From contig NC_014655.1 in assembly GCF_000166395.1 (NCBI RefSeq), positions 2,976,001-3,040,000 on the forward strand: DNA of 64,000 nt. The letters run 5' to 3'. The notes below the pieces were generated by a model, which did no database searches, was not told where the DNA came from, and saw only the letters and a program-made list of their open reading frames with translations. Below are positions 51,872 through 61,488 of the stretch, piece by piece (the stretch's first letter is position 1; the number at the start of each line of letters is the position of its first letter). The DNA is from Leadbetterella byssophila DSM 17132 (GTDB lineage Bacteria; Bacteroidota; Bacteroidia; Cytophagales; Spirosomataceae). The translations under genes were made by a program, and so were the position numbers.

Positions 51872-54337
51872 ATGGATGTATTCATAGATGTCATTCTTCC
51901 TGTTCCCATACCACAATTTTTTACCTATAGATTGCCGCGCCATTTGGCAGAGCTCGCTAAGGTAGGATGTAGGGTGGTCGTGGAGTTTGGTAAATCCAGA
52001 GTGATGACAGCTCTGGTGGTGAAAATCCATGGAAACCCTCCTGAAAAGTATCCTGCGAAATATATTCAGGAGTTACTAGATACCGAACCGGTGGTGACTC
52101 CTACCCAGATTTGGCTTTTCCAATGGGTGGCAGAATACTACATGTGTACTGCCGGAGAAGTCATGAACGTGGCTCTTCCATCGGGTCTAAAAATTTCTTC
52201 GCAATCAAAGATCCAATACAATCCTGATTTTCATCATGATGAACTCCTAACAGATCTAGAGAAATCTTTTATGGATGTCTTAATAAGGGAGGACTCTATT
52301 TCATATGAGGAGGCTGGGCGCTTATTGGGTGAACAAGACCTGAATAAATTCCTTAAGAGCCTTGTTGCAAAGCATGCTATCATCCTGTTTGAAGAGGTGA
52401 ATGAGCGCTATAAGCCAAAATTGATCAAGAAGATCAGGCTGCATTCGGATTATGCTACAGATGAAAATGCCTTAATGCTCCTAGAGAGTTTAGGCAAAGC
52501 AAAGAAGCAGCAGGAGGTATTGCTGAAATATCTAAGTATTATACCGCTTGATCAATTAAGCGAAAAAAATGAAGAGGGTATAGACAAGCAGCGCTTAAAG
52601 GAAGCTGAAGTGAGTGATTCAGCTTTAGCAGCTTTGATTACGAAAGGCATTTTTGAACAATGGGAAGTACAGGTTTCTCGATTTGATTCACTTGAAAGTG
52701 ATTCTTTGAGAGAGATTCAACTATCTCCGGCTCAAGAAGCTGCTTCAGACCAGATAATGGGCCTCTTTTCAACTAAAGATGTAGTCTTGTTTCATGGTAT
52801 TACAGGTAGTGGAAAGACGGAGGTTTATATTGATATCATCAAAAAAGCCCTAGACTCAGGTACTCAGGTACTTTTTCTTCTGCCGGAAATAGCCTTAACT
52901 ACTCAGATCGTCAGAAGGTTAAAGAGAGTCTTTGGAGATACTATGGGGATTTATCACTCCAGATTCTCAGATAACGAGCGCGTGGAGGTATGGAGAGGAG
53001 TTTTGGATCAAAAATTCCAATTTGTGGTGGGGGTGAGGTCTTCCATTTTCCTGCCTTTTTCTAATTTAGGACTTATCATAGTGGATGAGGAACATGAAAG
53101 TTCCTATAAACAGTTTGATCCGGCTCCTAGGTATCATGCTCGTGATGTAGCCATTATGTTAGCTTTGAAGATGAAAGCCAGAGTGCTTTTAGGTTCTGCT
53201 ACTCCTTCTATGGAGTCATTCTATCAGGCACAGACAGGTAAATATGGCTTAGTAAGTTTAAAGGAGAGGTTTGGGAATGCGCAATTGCCTCATATACGTT
53301 TAGTAAATATGAGGGTGGAAAGAGAAAAAAAGACCTTAACAAAAGAATTTAGCTCTGTCCTTTTAGAAGCCATTGGTCAGAATATCGAAAATAAAAAGCA
53401 AAGTATCATCTTCCAAAACAGAAGAGGATATGCTCCATATCTGAACTGCCAGCAGTGCAACTGGATACCTCACTGCAATCAATGTTCTGTCACGCTAACG
53501 CACCATCTAAATGCCAGAACACTTATCTGTCACTACTGTGGTTATTCAGAGTCAGTGCCCAGAGTGTGTCCGGCATGTGGTTCGCCGCATGTGAGGTCAG
53601 TGGGTGTAGGGACGGAAAGGATTGAAGATGATTTGAGAGAAATCTTTCCTGAAGCTGGTGTTTTAAGAATGGATCTGGATACTACTCGAACTAAGAATGC
53701 TTACGAAAATATCATCGGAGAATTTGAAACGGGAGAGGTGGATATTTTAGTGGGAACCCAAATGGTCACTAAAGGACTGGACTTTGACAGGGTAAACCTG
53801 GTAGGCGTATTTAATGCGGATAAGTTGATTAATTTTCCTGATTTTAGGTCCGGAGAAAGGGCATTCCAATTGATCACTCAGGTTAGCGGCAGAGCAGGAA
53901 GGAGGGAAGAAAAGGGAATAGTGCTCATACAGACGAATAATCCTGCAAATCGCGTTTTACAATATATAGTAGATAGTGATTATGAAGGATTTTATGCTTC
54001 AGAGATTAAAGAGAGAGAGGCATATAATTATCCTCCCTTCTCAAGAATAATTGAGTTGACAGTCAAAGATGTAGATAGAAATTTAGCTCAGGAAGCAGCA
54101 GAGGTCCTTGCAAAGAGGATGAAGGACTATTTAGGGGAGCAGAGGATTTTGGGGCCAGAAAGAGGGCTGGTAGAGCGCATTAGGAATAAATTTCACTTTG
54201 TAATTTGGATGAAACTTGAAAAGGAAAAGATGAATATTCAAGCTACAAAGCAGTATCTACGGGAAGAACTGGTACATTTGATTACGGAAAAGAAGTTTAA
54301 ATCCGTACAAGTGGTGGTCAATGTAGATGCCGTCTAA
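51872..54337 (+). CDS. priA: Primosomal replication-restart helicase PriA
   Basis: 3'-5' DNA helicase that reloads the replisome at stalled forks. The 821 residues have the N-terminal DNA-binding domain (MDVFIDVILPVPIPQFFTYRLP), Walker A GITGSGKTEVY at about 309-319, DEEH box at about 405-408, and a zinc-binding insert with eight cysteines (CQQC, CNQC, CHYC, CPAC; about 527-572) in helicase domain 2, then GTQMVTKGLDFDRVNLVGV and SGRAGR motifs. All expected parts are present. Confidence 0.96.
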   Translation: MDVFIDVILPVPIPQFFTYRLPRHLAELAKVGCRVVVEFGKSRVMTALVVKIHGNPPEKYPAKYIQELLDTEPVVTPTQIWLFQWVAEYYMCTAGEVMNVALPSGLKISSQSKIQYNPDFHHDELLTDLEKSFMDVLIREDSISYEEAGRLLGEQDLNKFLKSLVAKHAIILFEEVNERYKPKLIKKIRLHSDYATDENALMLLESLGKAKKQQEVLLKYLSIIPLDQLSEKNEEGIDKQRLKEAEVSDSALAALITKGIFEQWEVQVSRFDSLESDSLREIQLSPAQEAASDQIMGLFSTKDVVLFHGITGSGKTEVYIDIIKKALDSGTQVLFLLPEIALTTQIVRRLKRVFGDTMGIYHSRFSDNERVEVWRGVLDQKFQFVVGVRSSIFLPFSNLGLIIVDEEHESSYKQFDPAPRYHARDVAIMLALKMKARVLLGSATPSMESFYQAQTGKYGLVSLKERFGNAQLPHIRLVNMRVEREKKTLTKEFSSVLLEAIGQNIENKKQSIIFQNRRGYAPYLNCQQCNWIPHCNQCSVTLTHHLNARTLICHYCGYSESVPRVCPACGSPHVRSVGVGTERIEDDLREIFPEAGVLRMDLDTTRTKNAYENIIGEFETGEVDILVGTQMVTKGLDFDRVNLVGVFNADKLINFPDFRSGERAFQLITQVSGRAGRREEKGIVLIQTNNPANRVLQYIVDSDYEGFYASEIKEREAYNYPPFSRIIELTVKDVDRNLAQEAAEVLAKRMKDYLGEQRILGPERGLVERIRNKFHFVIWMKLEKEKMNIQATKQYLREELVHLITEKKFKSVQVVVNVDAV

Positions 54338-54357
54338 CTAAAATTGCACAATACTTT

Positions 54358-54720
54358 ATGAGCTTAAAATCATCCATTTCCGATTTTCTTAAATTTGACG
54401 AGTTGAAAGATACGCTATTAAAATTAGTGGAGTCCAAAGTGGAACTCAAAAAGCTGGAGCTTCTGGCTAAAGTGGAAAAACTTTTGGCTAAGATTATTCT
54501 CCATATTCTGGTCGCGATTTTTCTGTTTATCATCTTCCTCTTATTGAATATTCTGGTAGCAGCAGTCATTAACTATTATATGAAAAGTTACTGGATGGGC
54601 TATGCCATTATTACGGGCTTGTACGTAGTCCTTTTTGGTATATTTCAATTCTTTAAACCAAAGGTTTCCGAGTTTATTGCTGCCAAGATTGCAGATCTAA
54701 TTGTAGAAGAACAGTTCTAA
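54358..54720 (+). CDS. Small membrane protein of the holin-X (DUF1469) type
   Basis: A 120-residue protein with a charged, lysine-rich N-terminal helix (about 1-48), two membrane helices (about 49-75 and 83-100), and a short charged tail. This matches the Phage_holin_3_6/DUF1469 pattern seen in many Bacteroidota chromosomes with no prophage around. No phage gene is nearby, so I read it as a membrane-stress or envelope protein of unknown role. Followed by a terminator. Confidence 0.6.
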   Translation: MSLKSSISDFLKFDELKDTLLKLVESKVELKKLELLAKVEKLLAKIILHILVAIFLFIIFLLLNILVAAVINYYMKSYWMGYAIITGLYVVLFGIFQFFKPKVSEFIAAKIADLIVEEQF

Positions 54721-54741
54721 TTGTAACATTTTTGAAGATAT

Positions 54742-54768
54742 AGCCCTCTAATAAGAGGGCTTTTTTTA
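54742..54768 (+). terminator. Terminator after the holin-like gene
   Basis: AGCCCTCT (54742-54749) and AGAGGGCT (54754-54761) around AATA, followed by seven Ts. Confidence 0.9.
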
Positions 54769-54830
54769 TTTAAAGCATTAGAAATTTATGAGAATTAAGA
54801 TATTTGTTCAACTAAAAACAATTCCTTCAT

Positions 54831-56708
54831 ATGAATACAACTAAATTCCTTACAGTTTTTATTCTTCTTTCTGTCCAGGTTTGGGCTCAGGGAGAATTCA
54901 CCGTCACTCCAGAAAAGCCCGAAGCAGGGAAAGAGATAACGATTACTTACAAGCCAAGTTCTAATGTGCCGGCTAAAATCCAAGCCTATGAATTTAGGGG
55001 TGTAATTCAGCAAGCTTTAGATATTTCTACGAAGAGAACCGCAGGGAAGTATGTGGCAACGATTAAGCCAGACACTTCAGCCACTTTTGTTTATTTTCAA
55101 ATGACCGCAGGCGGAGCTCTCGACAATAACAAAGGAGACGGCTACACCATTGAATTGTACCGAAATGGAAAGCCTAGAAAGAATGCGAATATTGCTAAGG
55201 CCTATTTCTACCAATATTTCGGAGAAGAAGTGGGGGTAAGTAGCGATAAAGAAAAAGCATTGGCATCTTACAAAAAAGAGCTAGATCTCTATCCCGAAAA
55301 TGAGTCAGTAAGATTGAGCATTCTCCAGTTAGAAATGTCTTTGGATGCTGAAAAAGGGAAACAGTTGGTGAACGAGGAGATTACTAGGAAAAGGTCCTTA
55401 GGTTTGAATAAAGAAGATGATTATAACCATTTATCCCGCCTATATAGTTTTCTTAAGGATAAAGAGCAAATAGATAATCTTACTCTAGAGAAAAAGGAAA
55501 AGTTTCCTAATGGAATGTGGGCGGCACAAGAAGAGGTGAATAAGTTTTCAGCGGAGCAAGACTTAGATAAAAAAATGTCTATGTTGAAGGTTTTGGAAGA
55601 AAATGCTAAAACTGATCCTAGATATGCACGTTATAAAGATAACAAAGTCTACTTAAGGTCAGAGATCGTTAGGACGCTTACCTCTGCAAAAAAATGGGAT
55701 GAAGTAGAGAAGTACTTAAATGAATTAGAACTTACACCTGATAAGATACAGGAAGGTGAGTCTAGAGAAATCCTTGGTAGGATGTATAATTCTTTGGCCT
55801 GGAACATGTATGAAGATGGGAAGAATCTAGATCTAGCAGAAAAGCTGGCAAAGGTGGCTACAGAAGATCAAATGGCTAAGATTACTCAGGCAGAAGGCAA
55901 AAGTGAAAATGTGCTAAAACCTCTGAAGGATTCATATAGTATGTATGCTGATACGTATGCTGCAGTATTATTAAAGGCCGGGAAATACCAACAAGGTTTT
56001 GATATTGCAAAGGTATCTGTTCTAGACTATTCAGGAGGAAATTATCCTGATTATAATGGAATCTATGCTCAATTAGCCGAAAAGGTTCTTAAGCAAGAGG
56101 AATATATTCCTCAATTAGAAAAGTTTGTTGTAAACGGGAAATCAAATGAATTGATTAAGGAGATTCTACAGAGAAATTATAAAGGGGCTGAGTCATTTGA
56201 TGTCTATTATTCTAAATTAGGAGAGCAGGCTAAAACTAAAATGAAAGAAGATCTCTTGAAGAAGATAGAAAACAAGCCTGCACCAAAATTTGCCTTAAGT
56301 AATTTAGACGGTAGCCAAGTTAGCTTAGATGAGCTCAAAGGGAAGACCGTTGTAGTAGACTTTTGGGCTACCTGGTGTGGACCCTGCATAGCATCTTTTC
56401 CGGGTATGAAAATGGCTCAGGATAAATTCAAAGATGACCCTAATGTCAAATTTGCATTCATTAATTCTTGGGAAAGCAGTAAAGAAGTGAAGAAAGATGT
56501 GGCAGAGTTTATAAAGAAGGGAGCTTACCCATTTGATGTATTATTTGATTTAGATAATAAGGTGATCGAGTCCTATGGAGTGTCAGGGATACCTACTAAG
56601 TTTATTGTTGACAAAAATGGTGCTGTAAGATTTACCTCCATTGGCTTTAGCGGAAGTGCAGAAAAGCTTGTGGATGAAATTTCTTTGATGATTGATTTGG
56701 TGAAGTAA
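54831..56708 (+). CDS. Secreted TPR protein with C-terminal TlpA-like thioredoxin domain
   Basis: A 625-residue envelope protein (signal peptide to about residue 20). Residues ~20-115 look like an Ig-like strand domain (GEFTVTPEKPEAGKEITITY), ~120-480 are TPR-like helices, and the C-terminal ~150 residues are a TlpA/ResA thioredoxin domain with the redox motif FWATWCGPCIASFPGMK (CGPC at about 516-519) and the cis-proline in GVSGIPTKF. It would reduce or transfer disulfides on exported proteins or cytochrome c. It stands alone between two terminators. Confidence 0.88.
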   Translation: MNTTKFLTVFILLSVQVWAQGEFTVTPEKPEAGKEITITYKPSSNVPAKIQAYEFRGVIQQALDISTKRTAGKYVATIKPDTSATFVYFQMTAGGALDNNKGDGYTIELYRNGKPRKNANIAKAYFYQYFGEEVGVSSDKEKALASYKKELDLYPENESVRLSILQLEMSLDAEKGKQLVNEEITRKRSLGLNKEDDYNHLSRLYSFLKDKEQIDNLTLEKKEKFPNGMWAAQEEVNKFSAEQDLDKKMSMLKVLEENAKTDPRYARYKDNKVYLRSEIVRTLTSAKKWDEVEKYLNELELTPDKIQEGESREILGRMYNSLAWNMYEDGKNLDLAEKLAKVATEDQMAKITQAEGKSENVLKPLKDSYSMYADTYAAVLLKAGKYQQGFDIAKVSVLDYSGGNYPDYNGIYAQLAEKVLKQEEYIPQLEKFVVNGKSNELIKEILQRNYKGAESFDVYYSKLGEQAKTKMKEDLLKKIENKPAPKFALSNLDGSQVSLDELKGKTVVVDFWATWCGPCIASFPGMKMAQDKFKDDPNVKFAFINSWESSKEVKKDVAEFIKKGAYPFDVLFDLDNKVIESYGVSGIPTKFIVDKNGAVRFTSIGFSGSAEKLVDEISLMIDLVK

Positions 56709-56728
56709 AACCTTAGTCTTAGATAATT

Positions 56729-56770
56729 AACCCCACCTTGAATTGTCCCAGGGTGGGGTTTTCTTTTATT
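56729..56770 (+). terminator. Terminator after the TlpA-like gene
   Basis: AACCCCACC (56729-56737) pairs with GGTGGGGTT (56752-56760) around a 14-nt loop, followed by a T-rich tract. Confidence 0.85.
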
Positions 56771-56785
56771 TTCACGTATTTTTCT

Positions 56786-56793
56786 TAGTTTTG
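56786..56793 (+). promoter_or_regulatory. -7 box TAGTTTTG for the peptide transporter
   Basis: Perfect TAnnTTTG, 25 nt before the ATG at 56819. Confidence 0.5.
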
Positions 56794-56818
56794 TACAATA
56801 TTTACTTTATTGTACCCT

Positions 56819-58552
56819 ATGCATTCGTCTTCAGAGAATCAATTTTTTCAATCTCGGGTTTTAGGTCATCCATCCAGTCTATTTGTTCTATTTTTTACAG
56901 AAATGTGGGAGAGGTTCTCATTCTATGGTATGAGAGCGCTCTTGGTCTTATTTCTTACTTCAAGTATTGGGGATGGAGGCTGGGATTGGACTAGAGAACA
57001 AGCCATGGCTTTATTTGGCTCTTATGTAGGTTTAGTCTATCTCTCTACCATGTTAGGTGGCTATTTCGCGGATAATGTGATAGGTTACCGTTGGGCTGTG
57101 GTAGTAGGAGCAGGTTTGATGACCTTAGGTCATGCTTCAATGGCAGCTGAGACTCCCTTCTTTACCTATTTGGGACTGATTCTATTGGTATTCGGAAATG
57201 GATTTTTCAAGCCAAATATGACTTCCATCTTATCTGAAATCTATAAAGATCATCCGGAGAAGAAAGATGGGGCTTATACCATATTCTATATGGGCGTTAA
57301 TTCCGGCTCTTTCTTCGGGATCCTGTTATGCGGTTATTTAGGAGAAATGGTGGGTTGGAGTCTGGGCTTTGGCTTAGCAGGGATTTTTATGTTCTTTGGT
57401 TTGCTTCAATTTTGGTTCTCTCAGGGAATCTTTGGTGATATTGGATTAAAGCCGGCAAAGCAGAAAGCTTCTGTAGAGAAGGGAGAAAATCCTTTCACTT
57501 CACTTCACTTGGGTATGATTGGATTAATGGTGATACTCGGTTTATTATGGATCATTTTTGAGCCGGTAAAAATCATTTCTGGAGGGTCTATTGACATTTT
57601 TAACTTCAATGTTGGCGGCATTTCTGGAAATAATTTTACCATTTTGTTTGCTTTAGCTCTGTTTTTGATACTGCTACTTATTCGTATTCCAAAATACGAT
57701 GTGGTCACTAGAGACCGCATGATGGCTGTTACATTCTTTGCCTTTCTAGCCGCTTTCTTCTGGGCTATTTTTGAACAGGCTCCAGGAACCTTAACCATTT
57801 TTGCTAGGGATTATACCAATAGGGTTTTAGACGGTAATGCTGGATTGATTTTTAAGATGGCCAATGCCTCCTTGACCGTAATTCCCCTGAGCATTATTAC
57901 CTGGGTGTTGTTTAAGCTTTTCGGGCAAACGTTTAAGAAATATACTTTGGCTAACTTGATTCTTTCAGTAAGTTTCGTGATCGTATGGTGTATAGCTTTA
58001 TGGATGCTGAAGAACCAGTTTTCTGTAGATGCCTTAGAAGTTCCCGCTTCTTGGTTCTCTACTTTAAACTCTTTGTTTGTCATCAGTTTAGCTCCATTGT
58101 TTACCAAACTTTGGGATAGTAGATACAGCCCTCCGGCTAACTTCAAATATGGTCTGGGAATGCTATTGTTAGCCATTGGTTGTGCATGTATAGCTTTCGG
58201 CGCCAGTTCCATTGAGGTGGGAGCGAAAACAGCCTCAGTTAGTATGATATGGCTCATATTAGTCTATCTGTTCTTTACTATGGGTGAGCTTTGTATCTCG
58301 CCTGTTGGTCTGTCCTATGTGAGTAAATTAGTGCCTCCAAGGATGATTGGTGTGATGTTTGGTATCTGGTACCTGGCCGTAGCCATAGGTATGAAAGCGG
58401 CAGCAAAATACGGTGAAAGCATTGACCGTGTGGCTGACGAAAAAGGGATAAGCTTCTTCTTTTGGATGCTCGCGTCTGTTGCTTTTGGAGCGGCAGTTTT
58501 AGCCGTTATTGCAAGACCAGTGATAAGGAAATTAATGCATGGTGTGAGGTAG
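56819..58552 (+). CDS. Proton-dependent oligopeptide (POT) transporter
   Basis: A 577-residue MFS symporter for di- and tripeptides. The POT signature is EMWERFSFYGMRALL at about 29-43 (the ExxERFxYYG motif that couples protons). About twelve to fourteen membrane helices follow, with an extended central loop (about 215-235) and the GELCISPVGLSYVSKL block near the end. Start at ATG 56819 is preferred over the in-frame TTG at 56810. It converges on the large surface-protein gene and shares a hairpin. Confidence 0.93.
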   Translation: MHSSSENQFFQSRVLGHPSSLFVLFFTEMWERFSFYGMRALLVLFLTSSIGDGGWDWTREQAMALFGSYVGLVYLSTMLGGYFADNVIGYRWAVVVGAGLMTLGHASMAAETPFFTYLGLILLVFGNGFFKPNMTSILSEIYKDHPEKKDGAYTIFYMGVNSGSFFGILLCGYLGEMVGWSLGFGLAGIFMFFGLLQFWFSQGIFGDIGLKPAKQKASVEKGENPFTSLHLGMIGLMVILGLLWIIFEPVKIISGGSIDIFNFNVGGISGNNFTILFALALFLILLLIRIPKYDVVTRDRMMAVTFFAFLAAFFWAIFEQAPGTLTIFARDYTNRVLDGNAGLIFKMANASLTVIPLSIITWVLFKLFGQTFKKYTLANLILSVSFVIVWCIALWMLKNQFSVDALEVPASWFSTLNSLFVISLAPLFTKLWDSRYSPPANFKYGLGMLLLAIGCACIAFGASSIEVGAKTASVSMIWLILVYLFFTMGELCISPVGLSYVSKLVPPRMIGVMFGIWYLAVAIGMKAAAKYGESIDRVADEKGISFFFWMLASVAFGAAVLAVIARPVIRKLMHGVR

Positions 58553-58570
58553 GGATTTCCCTACCTCTTT
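58546..58570. terminator. Bidirectional hairpin between the POT transporter and the surface protein
   Basis: GAGGTAGGGA (58546-58555) and TCCCTACCTC (58558-58567), then TTT. It covers the ends of both convergent genes. Confidence 0.7.
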
Positions 58571-61407
58571 ATCAATGTTACATATCCTTTAAAGGTTTTC
58601 TCACTTCCTAAAGGATCTAATCTTTCAAACTTCACTTTGATAGAATAGTAGTAAGTGCCGGGAGCAACTTCCTTCCCTTGATCATCTTTACCGTCCCATT
58701 CTATCGCATCACTATTGATTACTCTAACTCTTTGTCCATGTGCACCGTAGATTTCCATTGCGGCACTTGATATAAATGCTGGGCAATTTAAAGGAGTAAA
58801 AGTGTCATTTTTCCCGTCCCCATTCGGAGAGAAGACGTTAGGGAAATTTAAGGTTTCACAATTGTCAAAGCAGATCTTATTGCTCAAGCTACTTCTTAAG
58901 CCCAGAGAATTTACAGCTTCTATTGTATAACATCCCGCAAATCCTTCCAAGCGGTTCTTTCTATGTGTAAAAGTATTTCCTGTCACAGAGCTTAAAAGCA
59001 CCGGGTCGCGAAGTTCATATCTAGAGAAGTAGATATTGTAACTTACGATGTCCGTTCTGCAATCTCCCTCCGGATTTTCCCAGGTCAAGGTATTGGAGAA
59101 GATGCCTTCGTTGCAGAAATCTGCCGACTGAAGATCTTCACATTTGATAGTGCTTGCTGCACTTAAAACAGGAGCACATGGTGGAGTCTGGTCTTGAGGT
59201 GTAATGCATCTCTCCTGAGAAAAATTGGTAAGGATTCCTAACTCCTTAAATGCTTCATATTCGCCCTGTGTTAATATTCTGTAACAATAGGTCTCTCCAT
59301 TTTCTAACAAGGTACTGATGTCTCCATCACCCTTTTCTAAATCCTCCCCTCTGTCTAAATACTCAAAGCTATTGACATCAGATACCGGAATTTTCGCAAT
59401 CAAATTAAAGTTGCCATCCTCTCCTTTTCTATACAAGTAATGGGTTTGATTTTCATTGCTCCAGGGAGTATTGGCTTCCCAGAATAAAGGAACTTGTTGA
59501 TCTGAAGTTTGCGCATTCAAGAATACGGAGGAGGCAGGTAGTGAAGTTCCTCTCAACTGAGTTCCATTCGTGTAGAATTCTACTTTGTAGCGGTACACCT
59601 TTTGGGAAGTATTTAGATTTTGATCAATAAACTTCAAGTCTGTAGTGTCAGTAAATGAAGTAGTCTTGGTGTGTACTAAGGTAAAGTTTTCTCCACCAAT
59701 ACCCTCCGCTCTGTACAATTTGTACACTCGGTCCGCCGCCAATGTGTTCAAATCTATATTTACCGGAAGAGACCATTTTACCTCAATCTTACCAGAAGTG
59801 GTAGAAGTTTCTGTAACTGAAACCTTGGTCATAACGCTGGTGCCGGGTTTTACTTCTGATCCTATACAGAATTCAGCTGAGGGGGCACTTTGGATATTGA
59901 TGAAAGTATTTTCCGCTATTTCAGTCACAAGTCTGTAGCTGTAGATTTCTCCTTCCGGTGCTTGAGTATCAATAAAGCTACTCTCTGTAGCTGGAACTTC
60001 TCCAATTAAAGTATAACCCCATGCACTTGGCATTCCTGGGCTACAAGCTCTTGGGTTTAAGCCGCTACAGCCGTTCTTGCGGTAAATAAGAATCTTTCCG
60101 TTTTCACTGCATGTAGTAAGAGGATTCCAAGATAGCTTGTTTCCGTTACTAACCGGCTCCGCTGTTAGTGCTTTAGGACTTGGAGGGAGGATCTTAATGT
60201 TCAGGGACTTTAAGTCAACTAAGGAGGTACTAAACCTACCCGGATTATCTTCCACCTTGAAGACTACATTGTAGGCCTGCTCGCGGGCGTGTAGACAATT
60301 GGTCTCCCAAACAAACTTACCTATGACTTTTCCTACTGCAGGGGTACTGGTAAATGTTGCCGGTTTGGGGTCTACGTACTGTACAGGATTCCCTGCCGGA
60401 TCCAGATTATATACACCTCCGGAGCTAGTCAAACGGAGTTGTTGGTTGATATTTTCATCCTCTCCGATGACCTCAAACTCTATGGTTTCACCTGCCTCGA
60501 CACAGAGGTCTGCTGGCAAGGTGAGCTTAGGAGCTTTATTGTCGGTTTCAACAACAATAATCTGCATATCGCGCACTATTTCTCCTATTTTGATGTATCC
60601 TCCATCGAATCCCTTCCGCCATTCCTCTATGACAAATGCCACATTGTATTGTCCTGCTTGCCTAGGAGCATCCCAGATAAGGTCACCAGTTCTCGGGTCT
60701 ATACTGTAGGTTGCAGGACCGGTACCTGCAGAATTAAGAACAGGTGGTGGTCCTACGGTATTGGGTTCTAGATATTCAGGGATGAATTCACCCAGACCGG
60801 TAGTTGCCCCTGTTCCTGGGGAAACTTGAGCTTTTCTAGGTATGGTTAGTTTGTAGGAAAGGGAGTCTCCGTCTATGTCAAATGCTCCCGGGTTATGTAT
60901 GAATCTCTGTCCTAAGGCAGCGGAGTCCAAAGGTATATTTAATAATACCGGGGTGCTGTTAAAGCCTATGTTTGAATTGATTAATATAGAGGTCTGAACA
61001 AAGAAACTAATACTTTGGGATCCGTCAGGAGCAGGTAAATTGATGGTATTATCATTCCGGTTAATGATACTCACTCCAATAGTATAGTACCCTGCAGATG
61101 GAAATGTATAGGTAGTATCATAGACATTCCTTGCCGTAGCCTGATTGATCATTATCCTTTGTTTCCTTCTTACCGTAAGTTTTTCCACTCGGTTTGTGGA
61201 GAAGCCCATGTTGAAATCTACAGTATTTTGCTGGTCATTCGCCGCTTTACCATTGATTTCATCGGTGTAGGTAATCAAGGTGATTCTGTACGTCAACTGT
61301 GTTCCGGGAAGACGTGTGGCTGTAATTTCTCCCGCCCTAATATGAGTAGCTTGGCTAAGTAAGGGGACAAGAAGGAATAGTAGAAAAAGAATGTAGTTTT
61401 TCTTCAT
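58561..61407 (-). CDS. Large secreted protein with gliding-motility-associated (CHU_C) C-terminal domain
   Basis: A 948-residue surface protein with signal peptide (MKKNYILFLLFLLVPLLSQA). The N-terminal ~270 residues are strand-rich (THIRAGEITATRLPGTQLTYRITLITYTD), followed by several fibronectin-III/Ig-like modules, and the C-terminus carries NVFSPNGDGKNDTFTP and GTYYYSIKVKFERLD...GYVTLIKR, the gliding-motility/type B sorting domain recognised by the type IX secretion system. Exposed, adhesin-like; no enzymatic motif. Start at 61407 (MKKNY) is chosen over an ATG 9 bases upstream. Confidence 0.88.
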   Translation of the reverse strand: MKKNYILFLLFLLVPLLSQATHIRAGEITATRLPGTQLTYRITLITYTDEINGKAANDQQNTVDFNMGFSTNRVEKLTVRRKQRIMINQATARNVYDTTYTFPSAGYYTIGVSIINRNDNTINLPAPDGSQSISFFVQTSILINSNIGFNSTPVLLNIPLDSAALGQRFIHNPGAFDIDGDSLSYKLTIPRKAQVSPGTGATTGLGEFIPEYLEPNTVGPPPVLNSAGTGPATYSIDPRTGDLIWDAPRQAGQYNVAFVIEEWRKGFDGGYIKIGEIVRDMQIIVVETDNKAPKLTLPADLCVEAGETIEFEVIGEDENINQQLRLTSSGGVYNLDPAGNPVQYVDPKPATFTSTPAVGKVIGKFVWETNCLHAREQAYNVVFKVEDNPGRFSTSLVDLKSLNIKILPPSPKALTAEPVSNGNKLSWNPLTTCSENGKILIYRKNGCSGLNPRACSPGMPSAWGYTLIGEVPATESSFIDTQAPEGEIYSYRLVTEIAENTFINIQSAPSAEFCIGSEVKPGTSVMTKVSVTETSTTSGKIEVKWSLPVNIDLNTLAADRVYKLYRAEGIGGENFTLVHTKTTSFTDTTDLKFIDQNLNTSQKVYRYKVEFYTNGTQLRGTSLPASSVFLNAQTSDQQVPLFWEANTPWSNENQTHYLYRKGEDGNFNLIAKIPVSDVNSFEYLDRGEDLEKGDGDISTLLENGETYCYRILTQGEYEAFKELGILTNFSQERCITPQDQTPPCAPVLSAASTIKCEDLQSADFCNEGIFSNTLTWENPEGDCRTDIVSYNIYFSRYELRDPVLLSSVTGNTFTHRKNRLEGFAGCYTIEAVNSLGLRSSLSNKICFDNCETLNFPNVFSPNGDGKNDTFTPLNCPAFISSAAMEIYGAHGQRVRVINSDAIEWDGKDDQGKEVAPGTYYYSIKVKFERLDPLGSEKTFKGYVTLIKR

Positions 61408-61488
61408 GTAGTACACGTGCTTATGCTATAAAGATAAAACTTTAACGCAAATACCTTATATTTATTCTGAATGATTTGGTCCAAAATC

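Noticed and set aside
54358-54720. Prophage remnant indicated by a holin-like protein
   Set aside because: No other phage gene is near; this small membrane family is common in Bacteroidota chromosomes.
58561-61407. Novel enzyme in the large surface protein
   Set aside because: Only strand-rich Ig/fibronectin-like modules and a sorting domain are visible, with no catalytic motif.
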